Below are positions 41,748-52,400 of a stretch of 64,000 nt of DNA, piece by piece. The position numbers and the translations under genes were made by a program. The stretch comes from Anodontia alba (Eukaryota > Mollusca > Bivalvia > Lucinida > Lucinidae): contig OZ024826.1 in NCBI GenBank assembly GCA_964016985.1, positions 47,402,478 to 47,466,477 of the forward strand. Direction: 5' to 3'. Every line of letters starts with the position of its first letter. The first letter of the stretch is position 1. The notes under the pieces are model-generated. The model saw nothing but the letters and a program-made list of their open reading frames with translations. It was not told the DNA's origin and did no database searches.

Positions 41748-41976
41748 AATTTAGTACTCTGGGTAAAATTTTCAGCAGAAGATATTTTGAAATATTTTTT
41801 TTTTATTTTTCCCGGAAAACAGGATTCAACATTTCATGCAAATTGTCTCCAATGGAGAAACAGGATTTGACCATGCAGACAACTTGCATGAAATGTCAAA
41901 TCCTATTTTCTGGGAAAACAAGAAAATATCACCAATTTGTTGTCTGCTGAATTAGCCCAGTGAGTAATAAAGGTTA
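41748..41976. repeat. T4 MITE
   Basis: TTTAGTACTCTGGGTAAAAT at the left and GTGAGTAATAAAGGTTAA at the right; inner arms AACAGGATTCAACATTTCATG and TGAAATGTCAAATCCTATTT. Confidence 0.8.
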
Positions 41977-42128
41977 AGGTTTCCTAAACATGGCATACCC
42001 TAAGAAAAAAGTTCAGGTCATATCTGGGGAAGTACTTTTTTATGGAATAACCTTTAAAATAAATTTCATTTAAACCATGTTCAAATGAAATGCAAAGCCC
42101 TAATTTGTGGGAAAAATAACAGACAGTT

Positions 42129-42304
42129 TTAACACTTAAAGCCCCATTCAAAATTGCAGCAGACTACATTCTATATATATATACATTCTGAAAAACAAGA
42201 AATGACATTTTACATCAACTGTCTTCATATAACATGGCAAGCCTTATTTTCTATATATTTTTTAGAACATCATCTGCTGCTGTTGAGAGTGACATTTAAG
42301 GGAT
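42129..42304. repeat. T4-type MITE
   Basis: TTAACACTTAAAGCCCC at the left and GTGACATTTAAGGG at the right; GCAGCAGAC and TCTGCTGC sub-ends are kept. Confidence 0.7.
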
Positions 42305-42377
42305 AAATTGTCTGCTTATTGCTACTGGCAGTGGACTAAAGGTAAAAAAGAAAATAATAACAATAAATAAAACAAAT

Positions 42378-42598
42378 ACCATAATAACCCTAAGTATTGG
42401 GACAGACAGACCCTAGCAAACAGTGTAGACGCAGATCAGAATGCAGCGTCTGATCAAGGTCTATACTGTTTGCCACTTATCCATCAATATTTTAGACACT
42501 TCAGCAGGTAATAAAATGGACTCATTCAAATTTTAGGACAAGTATGGTAAGGAATTAAGCTGTCCTAATTCATAGGGTAAATATGGTAAATAAAATTG
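42378..42598. repeat. T5 MITE, good copy
   Basis: ACCATAATAACCCTAAGTAT at the left and CATAGGGTAAATATGGTAA at the right; centre GATCAGAATGCAGCGTCTGATC. Confidence 0.8.
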
Positions 42599-42714
42599 TT
42601 GCAGATATTTTTTCAGTAACTGTTTTTTTCAGTGACCAACATAAACAGACAGTAACACATATCACACAATATCATTGCACAACACATCGACCAGAAAATA
42701 AACAAATGCTCCTT

Positions 42715-42978
42715 AATCGCTCCAGATAAGGCCTTTTTTTTTCCAAACATTGTCAATATTTTCTTTTATTTCTCAATGAAATCATATGTTATAGGTATTT
42801 ATTAGAAGTGCCTTGCAGAGGTGCTTCTAATGAGTACCCACGTTAAACATAATGTTATGAGTACTTATTAGATGCACCTTGCTGAGGCGCTTCCAATGAG
42901 TACCTACAACATGTGTTTTCATCGAGAAATAAGGAAATTATTTTCCTGTTTACCCCACCCCCTCTTATCTGGCGCTAC
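42715..42978. repeat. H1 MITE with two hairpins, next to the RAB33 stop codon
   Basis: GCTCCAGATAAGGCC at the left and CTCTTATCTGGCGCTA at the right. Two successive GTACTCATTAGAAG-type hairpins lie inside. The right end is 14 bases from the RAB33 stop codon, so the gene's 3' UTR is largely this element. Confidence 0.85.
42765..42770 (-). terminator. Candidate RAB33 poly(A) signal AATAAA
   Basis: AATAAA on the minus strand, about 220 bases past the stop codon. It lies inside a palindromic MITE (42715-42978) that starts 14 bases after the stop. Confidence 0.35.
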
Positions 42979-42992
42979 GCTAGTTCTTGCTC

Positions 42993-43458
42993 CTAACAGC
43001 CACAACTATCTTTATTCTCCGTACCGGAACCAGCCCTTTGTAAACCTCTATGCTCTGGCGAGCCCGACAGATTTACTACATCCACATTCCTTGAGTAGCC
43101 AGTCCCATACTGCGACAGATAAATGGGCATCATCGGTTTACTGTTCTTTAGCTTGTGAGCTAATGTCATAAATATGGCCTCCACGTGGTTTGCCTTTCCA
43201 TCATCTTTAGCGGAAGTCTCGAAAAGTGGCATGTTGTGTGTGTCAGCAAATTTCTGTGCCAGGTTTGTGTTAACAGCAACCTTGTCATTCATGTCACATT
43301 TGTTGCCTACTAATATACGTGGAATTTCTTTGTTGAGATTGTGTCTGTCGCATTCCTCAATCCAACCGGGCATGTTGTCAAAGGAGCTCATTTTTGTCAC
43401 ATCATAGACGAATACAACAGCGTGAACATTTCTGTAATAATGCTGAACCATACTCTTC
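42993..43458 (-). CDS. RAB33B: RAB33 exon 3
   Basis: Minus-strand acceptor TTAATTTCAG, then G completing Arg, then [10 protein letters not shown] through NKCD and ETSAK to CGC and stop TAG (42995-42993). Confidence 0.93.
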
Positions 43459-46400
43459 CTGAAATTAACAATGCACACAGTTCTAGATATGAGAGGTATC
43501 CACATAAATATTTCTCTTTTTTCTCCATAAAAATGTATGTTGTCAGTACTCATCAGAAGGGCCTCTGTGAGGATCTTCTAATGAGCAACAATTAAAACAA
43601 TTTAACTGAATAAATAGTTTGTAGTACAGTCAACTCTCATTATCTCGAAGTCCAAGCTCTGAAATACTTAAGAGATATCCATACCTTGACATATCAGATT
43701 TGCAGAATCGAGGAAAAAAATACAGCGAACAACCACATTTCACAAATGCATATGTAATTTGACTCCTAGGTTCAAGATATATTGAAAATATTGTGGAAAA
43801 GAGGAGAAACTGCTCCTTAGGAGCAACTTTTCCTCTTTTCCACAATATTTTGTTACCTGTTGTTAGTTTCATGTTAAAACACCTGTAGTTAGTTTCATGT
43901 TAAAACAAGGCCCAGATTTTCAATTCGAGGTATGCGTTTATTCGAGACAGGCAAAGTCGAGATAACGAGAGTCAATTGTATCTTGCATGCTTATTGCAAG
44001 ATGAGCCAGCAACAAATGTTTGACATTTTATGCAAAATTTTTTGCATGAAATGCCAAACCGTATCTTCTCCAAAAATATACCAGTAAATATAATTTTGGT
44101 GTTTCACAGGTTAAAAAGGGAAGGGCCCATAAACTAGTACTTGTAGTTTGGAAGAAAGGCATTCAGTAGCTTAGCATTTTGCAATAAGTTTCATGAAAAT
44201 TGACCAATCTATAAGAAAATTATAAATGTTTAAAGACATAGGTAATGTGAGTCCAGAATGAGGCTGTGAGTTTATGACAATTTCAGTGAATGGCCAATTT
44301 ATGTCCTTTTTATTGCATATAATGAAAATTTACTGTTTTTAAGAGAAAACAACTTATCCTTATGCTTGAAATTAGCGATTTCTTATTTTCTTCACGTGAT
44401 ATGACTGACAAAATGGCAGCCTCCACAAAAGCCATTATGAAATGTACAAAAGGCCATATCTCCTAAACTGCTCAACCTATTTACATAAAATTTGTGGCAA
44501 AATGTTAGCCTCTTTAACCACTTTTTACTGAAGTGACAGTTAAAGTTTGTGACCTTCCCTTTAATCAATTACAATAAAGCTCTGGATAATTTTGTTGATT
44601 ATATTTAGTAGACAACATGTTTTTTCAGAGTTGTTTCATATAAAATATAGGGTTTAATGTTGCATGTATACTGTTTCCTAAGGAGATATTTAACATGAAA
44701 TGTTTTTCATATACTTTGTGACAAAATTGAGAAAAATATTTCAAACATCATCTGCCAAATACACTTCCCAGAATCTCGGGTTAAAAGCTGACCACATAGG
44801 TCTTGAGAAAGGAGGGTATCCGGTAAATATTTTCCTTATTTCTCCATGAAAACATATGTTGTGGGTACTCATTAGAAGTGCCTCGGTGAGGTGCTTCTAA
44901 TGAGTACCCACAACATATGTTTTGTGGAGAAATTAGAAAAATATCAATACTTTTGGACTGAAAAAAGCACCTTAACTAGTGCTATGTGTCAGACCAAGAA
45001 ATATGTCTCAATAATAATGCATAACTACACTTCATACTGACCCAGAGTTTAATCCTTCAAGTGATAAGCACCACTGCAGCAGACAACATTTTGATTTTTT
45101 GTGTATTTTTCACAGAAATTAAGATGACATTTCATGTAAATGGTCTGCCTCATAGACAATTTACATAAAATGCCAAGAGTTATTTTCTTGGAAAAAAAAA
45201 AAAAAAAAACTGGAAATGTGTCAGTATGACATGGATGCCCCCGCCCAGGGCCATCCTCATCCACACGCAGGCATTTTGCAAAAAATTAAGTTGAAACTAG
45301 CCCCTCACCAATGATACCATAGTGATATTTTAGTAACTTTTTGTATGTTTTCTTGGTGACCTGTTATATATTTTGACCCCTAGCCCCACCCAGGGACATG
45401 ATCCTGGGGCAACGGTACCATACATTAAAAGGTCTTGATGTAGGTAAGTGTCATACAAAGTTTCAACTTTCTAGCCCAGAAGGTATAAAAGTTATTAGCT
45501 GCAAGAGAAATGTGGACGTAAATTTGCACCTAAACTTGCAGGTAACTTGAACCTGGTTATGAATGTGACATACGCACATACGCATGTATGCACATACGCA
45601 TGTACACACATACGGACATAACATCAAGGCGAAACGCTATATGCCCCACTCCTGCCAAAGGCAGGTGGGGGCATAAAAATATTGTCTGCTAACAATTTAC
45701 TTAGCACTTTAACCTTTACCATTCTCTGGACAAATTCAGCAGATGAAAAACTGATGATACTTTTCTTATTTTTCCCAGAAAATAAGCTTTGATCTAAGAG
45801 GACAATTTGCATGAAATATCAAAGCTTAATTTCTGAGAAAAATTTGAAAAAATATTGCAAAATGTTGTCTGCTGAAGTTTTTACCTAGCATGCAAGGTGT
45901 TAAGGATTAAGTTTCATCAATATACAATGTAACCTGAACCAGTCATGAGAAATAGAGCAAACAAGATTGGCATATGTAAACAATGAAATGGGCTGTAATG
46001 TATCCATATAGTAAAAAAAACAACAACAAAAAAAAAAGAAAACTACCAGTACAATTCATACTGATACATCCTATTAAGTTTCATGAAATCAGTTATGAGA
46101 CATAAACAGACACATGGACATGTGTCATTTGCTATAGGTAAGGCCAAAATAAAATATATATGTGTTTCTGGTTTCAGTCTAAAAAAAAGTTAGGTATGGT
46201 AGGTTGGCATTAATATTTTATTGTATTCAAACATATTTATAAGTATTTTTGTTTTGTCATTTTTTTTTCAGTATTTTGACAGTATTTTGTTCAGATCTAT
46301 TTCTTCATAAAATGTTTAGGGTCAGAGCAAAAACCTAGGTAAGGTCATCCCTCTTGCCTCAAGTTTATATATTTTTGTCATTTTTTTCAGTATTTTTTGC

Positions 46401-49400
46401 CCCGATTTCTCAATAAAATGTTTAGGGTCAGAGCAAAAACCTAGGTAGGCTCGGGAAACCTGAAACACACATAAATTTTTATTTAGACTAAATAGCACAC
46501 TTGTAGTGCCTTGCAATTCACTGCCTTGCAGAACACACACACTGCCTTGCAGTACAAGCTGGCTTTCAACAGTGACATGGCAGAATGCAAGATTGCCATG
46601 CAGGTGACCTAGGTGTGACTCCCAGTTGGTGAAATGGTGCATAGCTCCAGATAAAAAGGGGTATCCACATAGTAGTTTTCTTATGTCTCCACAAAAACAT
46701 GTTGTGGGTACTCATTAGAAAAACCTCAGAGGGGTGCTTCTAATGAATCCCACAACAAACCTTTTTGTGGAGCTGCAAGAATAATATCATTACTTTTTGG
46801 TTGAAAAAAGTGCCTTATCTGGACCTATTACATTTGACACCCACCATAAACTAACCCAGATCAACACTTACAGAGTAATTTATTGTAATCACTATACTAA
46901 CTGTGGTTTGTTGAATACAACTCCCAGAATGCAAGTGGTTATCCCCTAATCAAAACACCAATCAAAATGGTTTTGTTTGAGTTCTTCTTTAATGACACAT
47001 CAACCCTTGTGGGTTATTTTGTGTCATCTCCCAGAATAAGCAAAAATAAGGGATAGAAATGTTAGAAGAGGAGAGGAAGGAGAGAAATAGAGAAGTTAAT
47101 CTTTGTCCTGCTGAATAAATTAAGATGCCACACCCACTTCTAATTGTCAGCCAATATTGTTTGATCCAGATTGTTGATACAAATCCATATACTTAATGAC
47201 AAACAGTGCAGATCCAGATCAGAAGCCAACTAATCTGGATCTACACTGTTTGCAAGGACAGGGTTTATCTGGGTTCAGCAGGACCAGGGTTAGGAGTAAT
47301 ATACAGTACCTGAATCTTTCTTGACCAGCAGTATCCCAGAGTTGAAGCTGAAAAAAATAAATAAAAAAGCTTTGAATTAATAATATCAGCTGGACCATCA
47401 CCAACATATGGACAAACAAGTATGAGGGTGAATCATAATATACCCAGAAAAAGTGCCCTTATTCTTTATTTATGGTCCATAGCAACAGATAGGAGGGGTA
47501 TCCACATAATATTTTTCTTATTTCTCGAGGAAAACATATGTTGTGGGTACTCATTAGAAGCGCCTTGGCAAGGCACTTCTAATGAGTACCCACAATATAT
47601 GTTTTTATTGAGAAATAAGAAAGATATCAGCAGTTTTCAGATGAAAAACGTGCCTTATCTGTTGCTATGATGGTCTGGTGTCTTTGAAAAAACAAGAGGA
47701 CCATGATGGCCCTATATCGCTCACCTGAGCAAACAGATTTGCATACTTATATTACTGTTGAAGTTTCAGCCAAGTTCACTGCTCTAAATTTTATAGCCCT
47801 GCACTCCTCCACCCCCCACCAACCCCCCACAGCAGCCATGCTTTTTTCTTTTTAACGCATCATGACAACTAAATCTTGAAAGAGGGTCACCAAAGGAACA
47901 TTTCTGCCAAGTTATATTGAAATTGGTCCAGTGGTTTCTGACAAAAAGATTTTTAAAGTGTTTTATAAAGCTATAAAGCCCTACCCCCTAACAGCCATTT
48001 TTTTCTTTTTGACGAATCATGACAGCTTGAAAAAACTTGGTAGAGGGTCAACAAAGGAACATTCTTGCTAAGTTAAACTGAAATAGGTTCAGTGGTTTCT
48101 GAGAAGAAGATTTTCAAAATTTTCTATCTAGATATATAGGGAAAATAAGCCCCACCCCTAACAGCCATGTTTTTTTGACAAATCAGGATTGCTTGAACAT
48201 TCTTGGTAGAGGGTCACCAAAGCAACATTGAAATCGGTCAGGGGGTATTTGACAAGAAGAATTTCAAAGTTTTCTATACAGATATATACGGAAAATAAGC
48301 CCCGCCCCCACTGGGGGCCATGTTTTTTGACGTATCATGAAAGCTTGAACAATCTTGGTAGAAGGTCACCAAAGCAACATTCCTGTCAAGTTACATTGAA
48401 CTCGGTGCAACAGTTTCTTACGAAAAGATTTTTAAAGTTTTTTTATATAGATATATAGGGAAAATAAGCCCTGCCCCCGTAGCGGCCATGTTTTTTGACG
48501 AATCATGACAGCTTGAACAACCTTGGTAGAGGGTCACCAAAGAAACATTCCTGCTAGGTTATATTGAAATCGGTCCAGTGGTTTCTGACAAGAAGATTAT
48601 TAAAGTTTTCTATATAGATATATAGGGAAAATAAGCCCGACCCGCTAGCGGCCATGTTTTTTGACAAATCACATTTACTTGAACAATCGTGGTAAAGGGT
48701 CACCAAGGAAGGGTCACCAAGGAAACATGTCTGCCAAGTTATATTGAAATCAGTCCAGTGGTTTCTGACAAGAAGATTTTTTCAAGTTTTCTATATAGAT
48801 ATACAGGGAAAATAAGCCCCGCCCCCTAACAGCCATGTTTTTTGACAAATCATGATGGCCTGAACAATCTTTGTAAAGGGTCACCAAGGAAACATTTCTG
48901 CCAAGTTATACTGAAGTCGGTCCAGTGGTTTCTGACAAAAAGACTTTTTTTTAGTTTTCTATATAGATATATAGAGATTATAAGCCCCGCCCCTCGCTTA
49001 TTTTTAGACGAATTATGACGGCTTGAACAACCTTGGTAGAGGGTGACCAAAGACACATTCCTTCCAAGTTATATTGAAATCGGTCCATTGGTTTCTGACG
49101 AGAAGATTTTTAAAGTTTTCTATATAGATACGTACAGGGAAAATAAGCACTGCCCCCTGGCGGCCATGTTTTTTGACGAATCGAAATGGCTTGAACAATC
49201 TTGGCAGAGGATCACCAAAGGAACATTTCTGCAAAATTATATGGAAATCGGTCCAGTGGTTTCCGACAAGAAGATTTTTACATTTTTCTATATAGATATA
49301 TAGGGAAAATAAGCCCCGCCCCCTGGCGGCCATGTTTTTTGACGAATCCAAATGGCTCGAACAATCTTGGTAGAGGATCACCAAATGAACATTTCTGCAA

Positions 49401-52400
49401 AATTATATGGAAATCGGTTCAGTGGTTTCTGACAAGAAGATTTTTAAAGTTTTCTATATAGATATATAGGGAAATTAAGCCCCGCTCCCTGGTGGCCATG
49501 TTTTTTGTCGAATCCAAAGGGCTTGAACAATCTTGGTAGAGGATCACCAAAGGAACATTTCTGCAAAATTATATGGAAATCGGTTCAGTGGTTTCGGACA
49601 AGAAGATTTTTAAAGTTTTCTATATAGATATATAGGGAAAATAAGCCCCGACCCCTGGCGGCCATGTTTTTTGACGAATCCAAATGGCCTGAACAATCTT
49701 GGTAGAGGATCACCAAAGGAACATTTCTGCAAAATTATATAGAAATCAGTCCAGTGGTTTCTGACAAGAAGATTTTTAAAGTTTTCTATATAGATATATA
49801 GGGAAAATAAGCCCCGCCCCCTGGTGGCCATGTTTTTTGACGAATCCAAATGGCTCGAACAATCTTGGTAAAGGATCACCAAAGGAACATTTCTGCAAAA
49901 TTATATGGAAATCGGTCCAGTGGTTTCGGACAAGAAGAGTTTTAAAGTTTTCTATATAGATATAAAGAGAAAATAAGCTCCGCCCCCTGGCGGCCATGTT
50001 TTTTGACGAATCCAAATGGCCTGAACAATCTTGGTAGAGGATCACCAAAGGAACATTTTTGCAAAATTATATTGAAATTGGTCCAGTGGTTTCGGACAAG
50101 AAGATTTTTTAAGTTTTTAGTTAAAAAATCTATTTTTAGCTCCTGTGACCTAGATATGCAATGGACCGGAACCATTTGAACAACTTTGAAAGAGGACCAA
50201 CCAAGGATCATTCCTGTGAAGTTTGGTCAAATTCCAATCAGTGGTTTAGGAGGAGATGTTTAAAGATTGTGAACGGACGGACGGATGGACAGACGGACGA
50301 CGACGACGGACGGTGGGTGATCACAATAGCTCACCTTGAGCCTTCGGCTCAGGTGAGCTAAAAATTGATATGAAACAGATTTAACTAATGCAAATATGAT
50401 GTACAGGAATAAAACAAGGCATTCAAACAATATTACCAATGTTAACATTACTGTATGTAGCCCAGCCTTATGATACAAGACATTGTCATAGTTATAACTC
50501 CAGATAAGAGGGGTATCCACATAATGTTTATCTTATTCCAAAGCTGAACGTTTAAATTTGGATGGAATGACTATAAATACAAACACACAATTTAAAAAAT
50601 ATTTTTTAAACTGAAATAGGACCAAATTTCATTAAAATTGTCTCCAAATTACTGAATATGGACAGTCTGAATGGAGTGCTAAGTCTTAGATTTGAGACAA
50701 TTTGAAGGAAATGTCATCTTATTTGCATGTGAAATTGAAGGAAATATCAACTCTTATTTTTTTTAGATTTGACATTTCATTCACAATTTGTCTTCAAGTG
50801 TCTGAATAAAGACAGAGAATGTAATGTCAGCCTTTTCAGCAACAAAATTTTGGAGTAAAATTGAAGGAAATGTCAACTCTTACTTAAGCGACAATCTCTT
50901 TTTAAAACAATTTGAATATGTAATCTTTTTCCCTGTGAAAAAGTCACTTGTTTCCATCTGATGATTTAGTCTACAGAGGGCTTAAAATGTATACAAGACA
51001 GAACATGTAATTATTAGGCACCATTTTGGCAGGGACCAGTTTTTTGTCTGGTTCCCTCTTGGCTTTCTGAAACCATGCACCTCAAACTGAGGAAACTGGA
51101 TTTCAAACATCATCATCATCATAATCGGATTTTTGATTAACGTGCAGGTACAGGGGCAACATCCACACCAGTGGGCCCTCTTCCAGATAGCTGGCTTGCT
51201 GCACGCATGGCAGATCTCACACCGGATCTCCACATATGTCTATCGTGAGGGTTGATGGCCGAGAGCTTCCACACTCTGCAATCCCTCTCTACAGCTGTTT
51301 CCATGTCATCTTGGGCCTCCCAGGCCCATGCTATCCATTAACCTGTATATCAAAGGCTGTCTTGACTGCACCATTGGAGCGTTCCACATGTCCATACCAT
51401 CGGAGTCTTCTCTCCTTCAGAATGAGGTCCAGGTCCTCAATGCCAAGCCGCACAAGTAGCTCACTGGACCTGGTGGTGACAATGTCTTGCGGTCTGACAT
51501 TGCAGATCTGTCTGATCATTGCCCTGTCATTTCGCTGCAGACGCTGGAGGTTTGGCTTTGTCAGTGGCCAAGTCTCGCTGGCATGGAGCATTGTGCTCTG
51601 CACACAAGAGCTGTACACACGGCCACATGTTTTGAAGGAGAGGTGGCATGAAGAGAGAACTGGTAGCAGATCCTTGAACTTCTTCCAGGCGGTTTTCACA
51701 TGTGTTGTGGTTGAAAGTTCACAGCCACCTGCTGCTGAAAGCATGTCTCCTAAGTAGCAAAAGGAAGCTACCACCTCAAGCTTGTCAGGTCCGACCTGGA
51801 CTTCCTTCTGTGGTCTGCCATCCAAGGGGTGTGCAGTTCCCTGGCACCTATTACATCTGTAATCAGGGTCTTTTTTCAAGCGCTTGAGCCCACTGCATTT
51901 CTTATGCACCCAGTGCTTGCAGCCATTGCAGAAGATGCTGTTGCTGCCCACTCCAGTGCGACAGACGGCGCATGGAAACTTGCCTGAACTCTGCCGGAGG
52001 TCCAGTCCCGTACCGCAGATCATAATCTTTGTCTTTCCTGCATTTACTCTCAGTCCTTTCTTCTCAATTGCTTCTTTCCATGTCAAGAGCCTCCTGACAC
52101 ATTCCTCAAGCGATTCAGCGATGACAACAAGGTCATCAGCATAGAGGTCTTCCCAGGGGACCCCAGAGCGGAACTCTCGTGATAAGGCTTCACGCACAAC
52201 AATGAAGAGCAGTGGGCTGAGTACTGATCCTTGGTGAACACCAACCTTCACTTCAAACTCTTCACTGTACTCCTCACCAACACAGACATGGCTCCGCGCA
52301 TTTGCACACATCCCCTGCACCAGTCGCACAATCCACTCCTCCACATCAAGTTTTCTCAGCGTCCACCACATGACCTTCCAAGGTACTCGATCAAACGCCT

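Larger units (their letters stand above)
20177..42992. other. Intergenic mosaic between PCF11 and RAB33
   Basis: 22.8 kb between two convergent genes. No third gene is supported: open frames here are short and fall inside repeats. Most of it is palindromic MITEs (H1-H4, T1-T5), SINE-A/B and one TRIM, itemised separately. Stretches with no assigned element include 24530-24840, 25030-25620, 26560-26850, 28860-29070, 29260-29450, 32420-33730, 34740-35110 and 39125-39650. Confidence 0.8.

Noticed and set aside
42993..43553. A 186-residue open frame starting at 43553 as the Rab N-terminus
   Set aside because: The part before 43458 is intron and MITE; the P-loop and WDTAGQ motifs are in separate upstream exons that splice in frame.
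48228..50211. Chains of overlapping open frames of 60-120 codons on both strands
   Set aside because: They repeat every 166 bases and follow the tandem array; the peptides are translations of satellite monomers, not genes.
51236..51757. 173-codon plus-strand open frame
   Set aside because: Antisense shadow of the LINE reverse-transcriptase frame.
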